DNA from: Syntrophosphaera sp035450685
GTDB lineage: Bacteria; Cloacimonadota; Cloacimonadia; Cloacimonadales; Cloacimonadaceae
Length of the DNA: 64,000 bases
Assembly (NCBI GenBank): GCA_035450685.1
Contig: DAOTNF010000003.1
Location: forward strand, 62,001-126,000
Direction of reading: 5' to 3'
The notes beneath the pieces were generated by a model. The model saw only the letters and a program-made list of their open reading frames with translations, searched no databases and was not told the DNA's origin. Made by a program: the position numbers and the translations under genes. Positions 43,376-52,656 of this stretch are shown here, piece after piece (positions within the stretch are counted from its first letter, which is position 1; the number at the start of each line of letters is the position of its first letter).

Positions 43376-44825
43376 TATCAGACTCCTTTTGCTGATTGTG
43401 GTTTGTCTCAGTTTTTCCTGTCTGCTTCAGGCAGAGATCAGGGCAATTTGGGTTCTTCCCTGGAGCACGAATACGCCTCAGAAGATAGACAAGTTCATCG
43501 CCGATGCTGTTTCCGCGCGGCAAACCGATGTCATGTTAGAAGTGCGTTATCGCTCGGACGCGCTTTACCAGACCAACAGGACTCCCAACCCCTATCCCAA
43601 TCCGGAACCTCCAAGCTATATCCTGAATGGTTCGGACTTCGACCCTTTGGCCTACGCTCTGGAGGAAGCCCATAAAAATAACCTGCGCTTGCATGCCTGG
43701 ATTGTGGTTTTCAACGCTACTCCCACGGACTCGCTCAGAATCCGGCAAAACTATATCTACACCCAGCATCCGGACTGGATAACCTACGACAGCAAAAACA
43801 AACGCCAGCGATCTACCTCTCAATTTGGCTATTTCATCGATCCCGGCATACCCCAGGTGCAGGATTACTTGCTGAATGTGATCGGTGACATCGTTTGCGG
43901 ATATCCGGAACTTGATGGGGTTCATCTGGATTACATCAGGTATCCGGAAGCCGATCTGGGCTATCATCCAATATCTGTGCAACGTTACCAGGAAGAAGCG
44001 GCTCATTCCTCCATGAGCTTCAACCAGTGGAGACAGCTTCAGGTTACAAGCTTTGTGCAGCGCACCAGAGACTTGTTGGATACCCTGGCTCCCAATATCA
44101 TCCTGAGCGCAGCAGTCATGGCGAATTACACCAATGCCATAAACCTTTACGCCCAGGACTGGCTGGACTGGCTGCAACGGGGTTACATCGATTACGCGTT
44201 CCCCATGGCTTACAGCCTCGACAGAGGCGAGTTTGACAGACAGCTGAGGCAGATGGAAGCCATGCATCTGAATGACCGGATTGTGGTTGGGCTGCGCGCC
44301 TGGAAAAATGGGAACAAATCTCTTTTACCGGGCAAAGACAACTCTTCTTACAACATAAACGAACTCGCATCCCGCATCGAAAAAGTCAGGTCAAAAGGCT
44401 TTGGCGGAATCTCCCTGTTCAGTTATGATGGTTTGTCCATAGACCGGGCGCTGGATGTTCTGGCTGACATCTCATTCGCCGACCAGGCTGTCGCAAGTCT
44501 CGACAACGAACTGTTGCGTTCAACCGCGGTGGAACTTGATTCTAATGGAGAAGATATCAGGATTTCGGGAGTCAACCATGGATACCGATTGTATCCCAAG
44601 GTGAGAGAATCAGGCACATGGATCCTGGAGCTTCGTGACGCTTCGCTAAACACAATCTATACCCGGGAGTCGTTATATCAACAAGGGGTGAATTCTGACC
44701 ATTGGAATGGGATTATGTCAAACGGAGAGCTGATCGCTCCGGGGCTTTACGCCGCCAGCCTCCATAGCAGGCAAGACAGGTTTGAGATTTTGACTCCCGT
44801 GACTATCGAGGAGCTTTCCAATTGA
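43365..44825 (+). CDS. GHL10-type family 10 glycosyl hydrolase-like lipid-exported protein
   Basis: About 486 residues with a signal peptide (IRLLLLIVVCLSFSCLLQA). The body matches the GHL10/DUF187 glycoside-hydrolase-like family: IRAIWVLPWSTNTPQKIDKF, LEEAHKNNLRLHAWIVVFNA, GVHLDYIRYPE and AFPMAYSLDRGEF. The last 90 residues look like a FlgD-type Ig fold (LELRDASLNTIYTRE). It probably acts on envelope or external glycans, but the substrate is unknown. I took the ATG at 43365; those at 43362 and 43338 are alternatives. A cysteine in the leader could also make it a lipoprotein. Confidence 0.78.
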   Translation: MRNSIRLLLLIVVCLSFSCLLQAEIRAIWVLPWSTNTPQKIDKFIADAVSARQTDVMLEVRYRSDALYQTNRTPNPYPNPEPPSYILNGSDFDPLAYALEEAHKNNLRLHAWIVVFNATPTDSLRIRQNYIYTQHPDWITYDSKNKRQRSTSQFGYFIDPGIPQVQDYLLNVIGDIVCGYPELDGVHLDYIRYPEADLGYHPISVQRYQEEAAHSSMSFNQWRQLQVTSFVQRTRDLLDTLAPNIILSAAVMANYTNAINLYAQDWLDWLQRGYIDYAFPMAYSLDRGEFDRQLRQMEAMHLNDRIVVGLRAWKNGNKSLLPGKDNSSYNINELASRIEKVRSKGFGGISLFSYDGLSIDRALDVLADISFADQAVASLDNELLRSTAVELDSNGEDIRISGVNHGYRLYPKVRESGTWILELRDASLNTIYTRESLYQQGVNSDHWNGIMSNGELIAPGLYAASLHSRQDRFEILTPVTIEELSN

Positions 44826-46285
44826 GCTACCAGCGCAGCAAACAAGCCGGGATTCTCACCACCGCCGAGTTCATCCGCTTTGGATTCAAGTCTTTGGTCG
44901 GTGTGATCCTGGCCCGCATTTTAACCCCCGCAGACCTGGGTTCGTACCGGCAGCTCTTTCTTATCTACACAACCTTTTCCACCCTCCTGCTGCTGGGAAT
45001 ACCACAGAGCGTGATGGTCTTGCTGCCCAAGCTCCGCCACATCGACTCCAAGCGCGAATACATAAGCAAAGTAGTAAACCTGATCACGATCCTGGCTTTT
45101 GTCTTTAGCTTGGGGATATTTGCTTTCAGGCATCTGATCGCCGACAAATTCCACAATCCCGGCATGAGCCAATTGCTGGTGCTTTTTGCGGTTTATCCCC
45201 TGTTCATGTTTATCACCCAGATCTATTCAACACTGATGCTGGGTCTCAAGCAACCACAGAAAACAGCCTGGTTCACCATCTTCAGCGTTGTCACGGATAC
45301 AGTTCTGATCCTGGGTCTGGCCATCCTGACAAAGAACCTCGCTTATACCGTTTTGGGAGTGATGCTTTCCGCTTTATTGCAGTGGGGCTTCGCCCATTAC
45401 CATCTTGTCTATTACAGGACCAAGGTGGGTTTTGATGTGGAGTTTCTGCGCGACCTGCTCCAATACTCCCTCCCCCTGGGGCTTTCATCCATCATAGGAA
45501 TGCTGTCTATCCAACTGGACAAGTTCGTCATTTCCGGATTCTTCCGTCCTGCCGATTTTGCTGTCTTTTCGATTGGTGCCATGGAACTGCCTTTCGTCTC
45601 CATCCTTTCCAATTCCGTAAATTCTGTCCTGCTGCCCCATATAAGTTCCGATACTGACACCTTGGCAACCACCTATCGGGCTGCGGTGCGGAAAAATGCC
45701 CTTATTGTTTTGCCTTTGTGCGTCATTTTCTTTATCCTGGCCAAGCCATTGATCACTCTTTTATACACCAGCCAATATGAGGCATCCGTTCCAATTTTCA
45801 GAGTATATCTGCTGATTCTCCCTTTGCGCATAGCAACTTTCGGCATCATATTCATGGCTTTGGGAAAAACCAGATATGTGATGTATAATGCGATCCTGAC
45901 CCTCCTGCTCAACCTGGTTCTGAACCTCATCCTGGTCAGGCAGATAGGCATGATCGGCGCAGCCCTGGCAACTGTTTTGGTGACTTGGATCTCAGCAGGT
46001 GGGTATCTTTATTGGATCAGAAACAAACTGGGGTTTTCCCTGGCAGCCCTGTTCCCATGCGCGGCGATTTTGCGAACGGCTTTGGCAGTGGTTATTGCCG
46101 GGGCGTTTGCCTATTTCACTGTCAGGGCGAACCCGGGGTATCTGTTCTCTGCCTTGGGATTACTTGTCTTTTTCATCGCTTATGTGGTTTTCGGATACCT
46201 GCTGAAGGCCATATTGCCCTATGATTTTCAACTGCTTAAAGAACTGTTCCTCAATGCTCTGCGCAAGAACAAGACAATTGCTTAG
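44822..46285 (+). CDS. polysaccharide flippase (Wzx/MATE-like oligosaccharide exporter)
   Basis: A 487-residue membrane protein with about 12-14 transmembrane helices, of the polysaccharide biosynthesis (Wzx/RfbX) type. It has the family opening GILTTAEFIRFGFKSLVGVILARIL and a C-terminal pair of helices (IGMIGAALATVLVTWISAGGYLYW, in parts). It starts with TTG overlapping the previous stop (TTGA), supported by GAGGAG 8 bases upstream. It is likely to move lipid-linked glycans across the inner membrane, working with the two GT4 transferases downstream. Confidence 0.82.
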   Translation: MSYQRSKQAGILTTAEFIRFGFKSLVGVILARILTPADLGSYRQLFLIYTTFSTLLLLGIPQSVMVLLPKLRHIDSKREYISKVVNLITILAFVFSLGIFAFRHLIADKFHNPGMSQLLVLFAVYPLFMFITQIYSTLMLGLKQPQKTAWFTIFSVVTDTVLILGLAILTKNLAYTVLGVMLSALLQWGFAHYHLVYYRTKVGFDVEFLRDLLQYSLPLGLSSIIGMLSIQLDKFVISGFFRPADFAVFSIGAMELPFVSILSNSVNSVLLPHISSDTDTLATTYRAAVRKNALIVLPLCVIFFILAKPLITLLYTSQYEASVPIFRVYLLILPLRIATFGIIFMALGKTRYVMYNAILTLLLNLVLNLILVRQIGMIGAALATVLVTWISAGGYLYWIRNKLGFSLAALFPCAAILRTALAVVIAGAFAYFTVRANPGYLFSALGLLVFFIAYVVFGYLLKAILPYDFQLLKELFLNALRKNKTIA

Positions 46286-46286
46286 A

Positions 46287-47627
46287 ATGGATACTTTCCC
46301 TTTGGCCAAACCGAATCCCGGAAAGATATTGTATATCTCATATCATTTCCCCCCTCTGGGCGGCATTGCCTCCATCCGTGCTCAAAAGAATGTGGTCTAT
46401 CTGCACAAAGCTGGCTATGACATTCAGGTTCTGACAGTTTCTCCTTTTCTGATCAAATATCAGAAAGACCCCTTGCTTTTGGCAGGAATACCGGTGTCCA
46501 TCAAAGTCCATCGCGCATTTTGTCCCGATGTAAACTGGATATTCAAGGTTCTGTATGGGTTAAAGTGCCCACGCTTGGTCACCTTTCTGCGCCAGAACCT
46601 TTTTATTCCCGATCCAGAAGTGCTGTGGCTTCCCTTTGCCAAGGCCTCTTTGAGGCGACTGCTGCGAGGACAGGTGCCTTTCTCCGCAGCGGTAGTATCC
46701 TCCGGCCCGCCTTCTTCCCTGTTTCTTGGCCTGTATTTGAAACGCAGGTATCAGATACCCTTTATCATCGACTTTCGCGATGAATGGACCAACAATCCCG
46801 AACGCCTGAACATCAAGTTCCCCCGCAGAACCCAAAAGCTCGAAATGAAGCAGGAACTCAAAGTTCTAACAGAGTGTTCGGGAGTGGCTTACCTTACCGA
46901 AGCCATGCAAGGCAACTTCCAGTCCAGATATCCCTTCCTCACGGAAGTCCCCTCGGCCATCCTTCCTAATGGCTTTGATCCGTCGGACTTTTCCAGTTTG
47001 TCTTCCAAAAAGAAGGACGACGCCTTTCATCTGGCATATTTTGGCAGCTTTTATGACCGCCGCCAGCCCGACTCGCTGTGGTCTGCAATCTCTTCGCTGC
47101 TGAAGTCAGGGGCGATTCCGCCCCATAAGATTCGCGTGGATATCTTTGGCAAGAACACAAAATCCTTTGTTTTGGGGAAATTCCAATCCGACCAGAGCAT
47201 CAGAAACATTGTCAACTTTCATGGCTTTGTCTCACAAAAACAGGCCTTGAGCGAAATGCTTGCCGCGGATGCCCTGCTACTCTACATCCCCTCGGGTCAA
47301 AACACCGATTCCGTCTTTACCGGAAAGATCTTTGAATATCTTGGTTCGGGCAAGCCGATATTGGCCATTGTGCCCCCGCAGGGAATAGCCGCCCAAACTG
47401 TCTTGCGTGCAAAAACAGGCTTGGTGGCTGACTACATGGATATCTCGGGCATCGCTGCCAACCTGAAAAAGCTCTATGATATGTGGGAAACAGACACTCT
47501 GAAGGAACTTGCCCCGGATACAGACTATGTGGCCACCTTCACCAGGGAGAAACTTGCTGCCAAACTTGCAGGACTGATCTATCGGGTCGTTTCAGGCAAA
47601 TCTACTGACGCGGAAGTCCCGCAATGA
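46287..47627 (+). CDS. GT4-family glycosyltransferase (first of pair)
   Basis: A 446-residue GT-B fold enzyme. The N-terminal domain begins ILYISYHFPPLGGIASIRAQ and the C-terminal domain includes VFTGKIFEYLGSGKPILAIVPP, the nucleotide-sugar site of GT4 enzymes; a strict E-x7-E motif is not obvious (FEYLGSGKP). It may add a sugar to a surface glycan; donor and acceptor are unknown. It starts one base after the flippase stop and overlaps the next GT gene by ATGA. Confidence 0.78.
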   Translation: MDTFPLAKPNPGKILYISYHFPPLGGIASIRAQKNVVYLHKAGYDIQVLTVSPFLIKYQKDPLLLAGIPVSIKVHRAFCPDVNWIFKVLYGLKCPRLVTFLRQNLFIPDPEVLWLPFAKASLRRLLRGQVPFSAAVVSSGPPSSLFLGLYLKRRYQIPFIIDFRDEWTNNPERLNIKFPRRTQKLEMKQELKVLTECSGVAYLTEAMQGNFQSRYPFLTEVPSAILPNGFDPSDFSSLSSKKKDDAFHLAYFGSFYDRRQPDSLWSAISSLLKSGAIPPHKIRVDIFGKNTKSFVLGKFQSDQSIRNIVNFHGFVSQKQALSEMLAADALLLYIPSGQNTDSVFTGKIFEYLGSGKPILAIVPPQGIAAQTVLRAKTGLVADYMDISGIAANLKKLYDMWETDTLKELAPDTDYVATFTREKLAAKLAGLIYRVVSGKSTDAEVPQ

Positions 47628-48802
47628 TAAAAGTCCTGATGCTTCCCTCCTGGTACCGCTATAAGCGGAATCCCTCCGCTGGGATTTTTATCCTCAGTCA
47701 GGCCACAGCCCTTGCCAGAACAGGAGAAGCGGATGTCACCCTCCTCAACTGGGGACAGAACCAGTTCCAGCTAAGGATTCGCGATCCCTTGCACTCCCTG
47801 GGCGCACTGAAGGGACGCGTTTTCTCCAGACGGGACACCCGGATATTGGAGTCTGGACTCACCGAACTGTGTATCCCCCACCTCACCTGGACAAGCCGTT
47901 TTCTGAAGGGTAACATCGAGAGACTGGCGAACAAGGTCAATCTCGACTTCACGCCTGATATTATTCATGCCCATGTCGCTTTCCCTGCAGGCTATCTGGC
48001 CATGCTGCTTTCCCAAAAGCTGGGAGTGCCCTATGTCATCACGGAGCACAGCGGCCCTTTCCCTTTCCCGGAGTTTGTAAGTTCCCGGGGCGTCTCCCCC
48101 TTGGTCTTCGAGCCGCTGCGCGAGGCGGCTCAAATAGTTTCAGTGAGCAATTTTCTCCGGCAGGAGATCAAAAGCAAAACCGGCTTGGATTCCCTTGTCA
48201 TCCCTAATTCTCTTGATACCAGTTTGTTCCAGCCTGGCAACCCCGCCTCTTCAGATGGTAAGTTCAGGCTATTTTGCCTCTCCGGTTTGAATGTGGAAAA
48301 GGGCGCCACCGACCTTCTGCAAGCCTTGAAGATCGCCTTACAAATGAATATAGATTTTCATCTCAACTGGGGTGGGCAGGGCAAGCTGCAGAAAGATATG
48401 CCGCGCCTGCTGGAACAATACGGACTGGAAGGCAGGGTAACGCTTTTAGGTGGGCTGAAACCCGAAAGTACTGTCAGCTACTATCAAGGCTGCGATTGCT
48501 TTGTGATGCCGAGCCGCCTGGAATCGTTTAGCATGGTGGTTTTGGAGGCAATGGCTTGCGGAAAGCCCATCATCGCTACCAATTGCGGCGGGCCACGGGA
48601 CCTGCTCTGTAATGAGTGCGGCATCCTGGTGCCAAAGCAGAATCCCCTCGCTCTGGCCAAGGCGATATCGCGTATGAGCCAGAAATATAGCGAGTATTCG
48701 CAAGAAAAGATCAGGCAACGATGTTTGGAAAACTATTCCCACGAGCTTGTCGGCAAATGCCTTATCGATCTTTACTTTCAGTTATTAAGGCGCTTGCCGT
48801 AG
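47624..48802 (+). CDS. GT4-family glycosyltransferase (second of pair)
   Basis: A 392-residue GT4 enzyme. It has the acceptor-side start VLMLPSWYRYKRNPSAGIFILSQ, ADIIHAHVAFPAG-like sequence (DIIHAHVAFPAGYLAM) and the donor-side ESFSMVVLEAMACGKPIIATNCGG, an intact EX7E motif. The TAG stop lies within the GTAGCACC end of repeat A6, so the repeat appears to supply the stop codon. The true C-terminus may have been a few residues longer before the repeat arrived. It ends the glycan operon that begins with xseA. Confidence 0.85.
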   Translation: MIKVLMLPSWYRYKRNPSAGIFILSQATALARTGEADVTLLNWGQNQFQLRIRDPLHSLGALKGRVFSRRDTRILESGLTELCIPHLTWTSRFLKGNIERLANKVNLDFTPDIIHAHVAFPAGYLAMLLSQKLGVPYVITEHSGPFPFPEFVSSRGVSPLVFEPLREAAQIVSVSNFLRQEIKSKTGLDSLVIPNSLDTSLFQPGNPASSDGKFRLFCLSGLNVEKGATDLLQALKIALQMNIDFHLNWGGQGKLQKDMPRLLEQYGLEGRVTLLGGLKPESTVSYYQGCDCFVMPSRLESFSMVVLEAMACGKPIIATNCGGPRDLLCNECGILVPKQNPLALAKAISRMSQKYSEYSQEKIRQRCLENYSHELVGKCLIDLYFQLLRRLP

Positions 48803-48950
48803 CACCTATATATTATGAGGAGGATTGCCCTCATTTGCATCCCCCTCTCCGGCGTGGGTCTTTCTGGGGTCAACCTTATAATTTATAAGGATGACCTAAG
48901 GATGATGACCCCAAAGCCAGTAGCAGCAAAGGAGGGCGCTATGAAGGATT
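48799..48950 (-). repeat. family A dispersed repeat, copy A6
   Basis: Begins exactly at the stop of the GT4 gene with GTAGCACCTATATATTATG, has the GGAGGATTGCCCTC stretch and CTGGGGTCAACC, the palindrome TTATAATTTATAAGGATGACCTAAGGATGATG, and the CCAAAGCCAGTAGCAGCAAAGG segment ending at ATGAAGGATT. The promoter block is absent. The gap beyond (48951-49232) shows a 7-bp perfect hairpin (49094-49110) but no gene. Confidence 0.78.
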
Positions 48951-49232
48951 ATGATGATGGTTGCTGTTGTGTTTGGCGAATGTAACACTAATTTGCTTGC
49001 ACTCTATTCTATCTTTTTTGCAAATATGGGAGTGGGTTGTTTTGAACAAGCCAGTTATCTGCTGATGAAACCATTCCACTCAGTTTGATAGAAAGCCTGA
49101 AAATCAGGCTCGCGGAAAAAGCAATTGACAACAGAAGCCAGTAAAAAAGAGTGGTATATTCTGAACAAATGAACGACAAACACAGATAGGATTTATACAT
49201 AATTAATAAGAGATACAGTGTATGAGGACACA

Positions 49233-51287
49233 ATGAAAGAATATGACTTAAAGAAGTTACGCAATCTTCTCTTCATGGGCTCCAGCGGTGCAGGAAAGAC
49301 CACCCTGGCAGAGCAGATTTTCTATCTTACGCACACCACCACAAGGTTGGGTAAAATAGACGAAGGCAACACGGTCATGGATTTTGACGCTGAAGAAGTC
49401 AGCAGACGCATGACTCTGAACCTGAGCCTCGGATTTGTGAACCACAAAGACCATAAGATCAACATCATCGACACCCCCGGCAATCCGGAATTCATCGGCG
49501 AAGTGATCGCCGCCATTCCAGCAGTGGAAAACGCGGTGGTGGTTGCCAACGCGACCGGTGGCTTTGAAGTGGGCATGGAATTGGCCGTTGAACAGCTCGA
49601 CCACAAGAAAGTCGGTAAAGTGATCGTGGTCAACCGCATGGATAACGAACATGCAGATTATTTCAAGACACTGGACAGCATCCGCGAAAACTCCGACTTA
49701 AACCCCACCCCTATCCATATTCCCATCGGCAAGGAAGGCGCGTTTGAAGGCGTGGTGGATATAATCCGCCAAAAAGCCCTGCGCCCCTCCGGTGAAAGCG
49801 ATGTCCCCGCGGACATGCAGTCTGCCGTGGAAGAAGCACGCATGAATCTGATGGAAGCGGTCGCCGAGACTGACGAGGAGCTTCTGAATGCCTTCCTGGA
49901 AAACATGGAGCTCAATGACACCCAGTTGATAGGCGGACTGAAGAAAGCCGTGGCCAAAGGAGACATCTGTCCTGCTTTCGTATGCTCTGCGCACACAGGC
50001 GTTGGTGTGTTGGCCTTTTTAGATGCCGTCACACAGTATCTGCCTTCTCCGGAGGATGCTAATCCCCTGCAAGTATTGGAAAACAACAATCCCAAGGAAA
50101 TGGTGGTCAAGGCCGACGGCGAGCTTTTGGGCTATGTGTTCAAGCTTTATGCCGACCCCAACATGGGCGACTATGCCTATCTGAGGATCTTCTCCGGAAC
50201 CCTCAAGACCGGAACGGAGTTTTACATCCCGGAAAAAGAGGCAAAGGACAAAGCTGGTAACATGTATTATATGCTTGGCAAAACCAGGAACGACACCCAA
50301 GAGATCAGAGCGGGTGAGATCGGAGCCCTGGTCAAGCTGAAATACGCAAAAGCCTTGAACAGCGTTACGGCGGTGGGTTCCAAGCTGTCGCTTCCCCTGC
50401 CTGAACTGCCCACACCAACCTACTGGCAGATGATCCGCGCAGCGCAGCAATCCGACGAAGACAAGATCGGCCAGTCCCTGCAGCGCGTAATCGCCGAAGA
50501 CCCAACCATCCGCTATGAACTCAACCAGGAAACACATGAAAACGTGATCTCCGGAATGGGGGAACAGCAGCTTCAACTGGTTCTGAAAAAGCTGAAAAAC
50601 CGCTATAAAGTGGAAGCGATAATGAAAGACCCCCGCATCCCTTACAAAGAGACCATCATGGGCGCGGCGGAATCCCAATACCGCCACAAAAAGCAATCCG
50701 GCGGACGCGGCCAGTATGGCGAAGTGTATTTCCGCATCAAACCCACCGAGCGCGGAGAAGGCTTCCAGTTCATCAACGCGATCGTTGGCGGCGTGATCCC
50801 CTCAAACTTCATCCCGGCGATCGAAAAAGGCCTGGTGGAAACCATGGAAAAGGGTATCATTGCAGGTTATCAGGTGGTTGACGTGAGCGTTGAGGTCTAT
50901 TATGGCAGCTACCACGACGTTGACAGCTCTGAAATGGCTTTCAAGATCGCCTCATCAATGGCGCTCAAGGAAGGCTTCAAGAAGTGCAAACCGATCCTCC
51001 TCGAGCCCATCCACGACCTGGTGATCATTGTTCCCAGCGAATATATGGGCGACGTGATGGGCGACATCAGCACCCGCAGGGGACGCATCATGGGGATGGA
51101 ACAGCGCGGCAAGAAGCAGTATCTGAATGCCCAGATGCCCGTGGCGGAGATTTATCAGTATTTCCCCGCCTTAAAATCGTTCACCCAGGGAAGGGGCAGA
51201 TTTACCCAGAAATTCTCACATTACGAGAAGGTTCCGGACGAAATAGCGGCCAAAGTCATAGCCGCCTGGCAGGATTCGGAAGCCTAA
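49233..51287 (+). CDS. elongation factor G-like GTPase (EF-G paralogue)
   Basis: A 684-residue translational-type GTPase. The P-loop is GSSGAGKTTL rather than the AHVDAGKTT of true EF-G. Switch I is altered (EEVSRRMTLNLSLGF instead of RGITI). DTPGNPEFIGE, VNRMD and CSAHTGVGV are the G3-G5 motifs. Domain IV keeps GGRGQYGEV and the C-terminal part MGDVMGDISTRRGRIMGME. These features place it with the EF-G-like paralogues (FusA2/EF-G-2 type), whose role is not settled. The ATG at 49233 has GAGGA upstream. It stands alone, not in a str operon. Confidence 0.88.
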   Translation: MKEYDLKKLRNLLFMGSSGAGKTTLAEQIFYLTHTTTRLGKIDEGNTVMDFDAEEVSRRMTLNLSLGFVNHKDHKINIIDTPGNPEFIGEVIAAIPAVENAVVVANATGGFEVGMELAVEQLDHKKVGKVIVVNRMDNEHADYFKTLDSIRENSDLNPTPIHIPIGKEGAFEGVVDIIRQKALRPSGESDVPADMQSAVEEARMNLMEAVAETDEELLNAFLENMELNDTQLIGGLKKAVAKGDICPAFVCSAHTGVGVLAFLDAVTQYLPSPEDANPLQVLENNNPKEMVVKADGELLGYVFKLYADPNMGDYAYLRIFSGTLKTGTEFYIPEKEAKDKAGNMYYMLGKTRNDTQEIRAGEIGALVKLKYAKALNSVTAVGSKLSLPLPELPTPTYWQMIRAAQQSDEDKIGQSLQRVIAEDPTIRYELNQETHENVISGMGEQQLQLVLKKLKNRYKVEAIMKDPRIPYKETIMGAAESQYRHKKQSGGRGQYGEVYFRIKPTERGEGFQFINAIVGGVIPSNFIPAIEKGLVETMEKGIIAGYQVVDVSVEVYYGSYHDVDSSEMAFKIASSMALKEGFKKCKPILLEPIHDLVIIVPSEYMGDVMGDISTRRGRIMGMEQRGKKQYLNAQMPVAEIYQYFPALKSFTQGRGRFTQKFSHYEKVPDEIAAKVIAAWQDSEA

Positions 51288-51314
51288 ACGATTCCCGATA
51301 ATAGACAGATTCCT

Positions 51315-51350
51315 GGGGGAGGCTATGAGATATAGCCTGCCCCCTTTTTT
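51315..51350 (+). terminator. terminator after the EF-G-like gene
   Basis: GGGGGAGGCTAT (51315-51326) pairs with ATAGCCTGCCCCC (51332-51344) with one bulged base, followed by TTTTTTC. It is a strong rho-independent structure. Confidence 0.85.
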
Positions 51351-51370
51351 CTTTCTTGACATTATATAGC

Positions 51371-51394
51371 CTGTTATGCAGACTGGCATAACAG
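51371..51394. promoter_or_regulatory. inverted repeat in the yebC-ruvCA leader
   Basis: CTGTTATGC (51371-51379) and GCATAACAG (51386-51394) are a perfect 9-bp inverted repeat with a 6-bp centre. It lies 10 bp after a TTGACA (51356-51361) that could be the operon's -35, and 34 bp before the yebC start. Its position over the promoter suggests an operator. It does not match the E. coli LexA spacing. Confidence 0.45.
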
Positions 51395-51427
51395 TGACAA
51401 TGATCAAACAACTATAAAGAGGTTCAT

Positions 51428-52177
51428 ATGTCCGGACACAATAAGTGGAGTTCCATCAAACACAAAAAAGGCGCGGCTGACGCCAAACGAGGGCAGCTTT
51501 TTACCCGCATCGTGAAAGAGATAATTCTGGCAGCAAAGAACGGCGGAGGTGACCCCGAAATGAATCCCCGCCTCAGAACCGCTGTGCTAACCGCAAAAGC
51601 GGCCAATATGCCCAGGGAAAACATCGAAAGAGCCATCAAGAGAGGCACTGGCGAGATTGAGGGCGCTGCATACGAAGAGATCACCTACGAAGGCTACGGG
51701 CACAACGGAGTGGGTATCGTGGTCGATGTGATGACCGATAACAAGAACCGCACCGTGGCTGATCTGAGACACGCTTTTTCCAAATATGGAGGAAACCTGG
51801 CGGAATCGGGTGCGGTGGCCTGGAACTTTGAGCAAAAAGGTTATTTCACCGTTCCCGCCGCGGGGCTTGACGAAGATGAGTTTATGATGCAGGCGCTGGA
51901 AGCCGGCGCGGAAGATGTGGAGCTGAGTGACGATTTTTACGAGATATACACAGCCCCCACCGAATTCCATACCGTTCTGGCAAATATGGAAAACATGGGG
52001 TTCCCTGTGGAGAACGCCGAGCTCACCAGAGTGCCTAAAAACACCGTAAACGCCGATGATGTGGCTCCCAAGCTGTTCAAGCTGATTGAGGTATTGGAAG
52101 AGTTGGACGACGTTCAGAAAGTTTATTCCAACTTTGAAGTATCCGACTCTATTATGGCGGCTCTCAGCCAGGAATAG
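51428..52177 (+). CDS. yebC: YebC/PmpR family transcriptional or translational regulator
   Basis: A 249-residue protein with the invariant start SGHNKWSSIKHKKGAADAKR and the three-domain length of the YebC family. Members have been described as DNA-binding regulators and, more recently, as ribosome-linked factors that help translate proline stretches; which applies here cannot be told. AAGAGG precedes the ATG. The stop overlaps the ruvC GTG start, placing it in the Holliday-junction operon as in many bacteria. Confidence 0.92.
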   Translation: MSGHNKWSSIKHKKGAADAKRGQLFTRIVKEIILAAKNGGGDPEMNPRLRTAVLTAKAANMPRENIERAIKRGTGEIEGAAYEEITYEGYGHNGVGIVVDVMTDNKNRTVADLRHAFSKYGGNLAESGAVAWNFEQKGYFTVPAAGLDEDEFMMQALEAGAEDVELSDDFYEIYTAPTEFHTVLANMENMGFPVENAELTRVPKNTVNADDVAPKLFKLIEVLEELDDVQKVYSNFEVSDSIMAALSQE

Positions 52178-52656
52178 TGCTGATCATCGGCATTGATCCC
52201 GGCAGCCGCTACTGCGGCTATGGATTGCTTGAGATCCAAAAGAAGCGGATCGTCGCTGCGGGTTGCGATGTAATTGATGTATCCCGCGAAAAGGATATCC
52301 TCAAGCGCCTGAACATGCTCTATAGCGCAATTGATGCCATATTGGACGAGTATAATCCGGATGTGGCGACCGTGGAAAGCATGTTCTTGCAAAGACACGT
52401 GCGCAGCATCTTCACCCTGGGGCATGCCCGGGGGGTTATCCTGCTTTCGATAGCCAGGCACAATCTGCAGATGCTGGAATACAGCCCCCGGGAGATAAAG
52501 AAAGCCGTGGTCGGCAATGGAAACGCGTCCAAACAGCAGGTGCGCTACATGGTGAGCAAATTGCTAAACCTCAAATCCGCGCCCAAGCGGGATGACGCCT
52601 ATGACGCCCTGGGAATCGCTTTGTGCCATTATCACAGGATAAAATACGAATTATGA
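52177..52656 (+). CDS. ruvC: Holliday junction resolvase RuvC
   Basis: A 159-residue RNase H-fold endonuclease that cuts Holliday junctions. The acidic catalytic set is visible: IGIDPGS (Asp7), TVESMFLQRH (Glu), and KRDDAYDALGIALCH near the C-terminus. It starts with GTG overlapping the yebC stop (TAGTG). It overlaps ruvA by ATGA. RuvB is not in the window. Confidence 0.94.
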   Translation: MLIIGIDPGSRYCGYGLLEIQKKRIVAAGCDVIDVSREKDILKRLNMLYSAIDAILDEYNPDVATVESMFLQRHVRSIFTLGHARGVILLSIARHNLQMLEYSPREIKKAVVGNGNASKQQVRYMVSKLLNLKSAPKRDDAYDALGIALCHYHRIKYEL

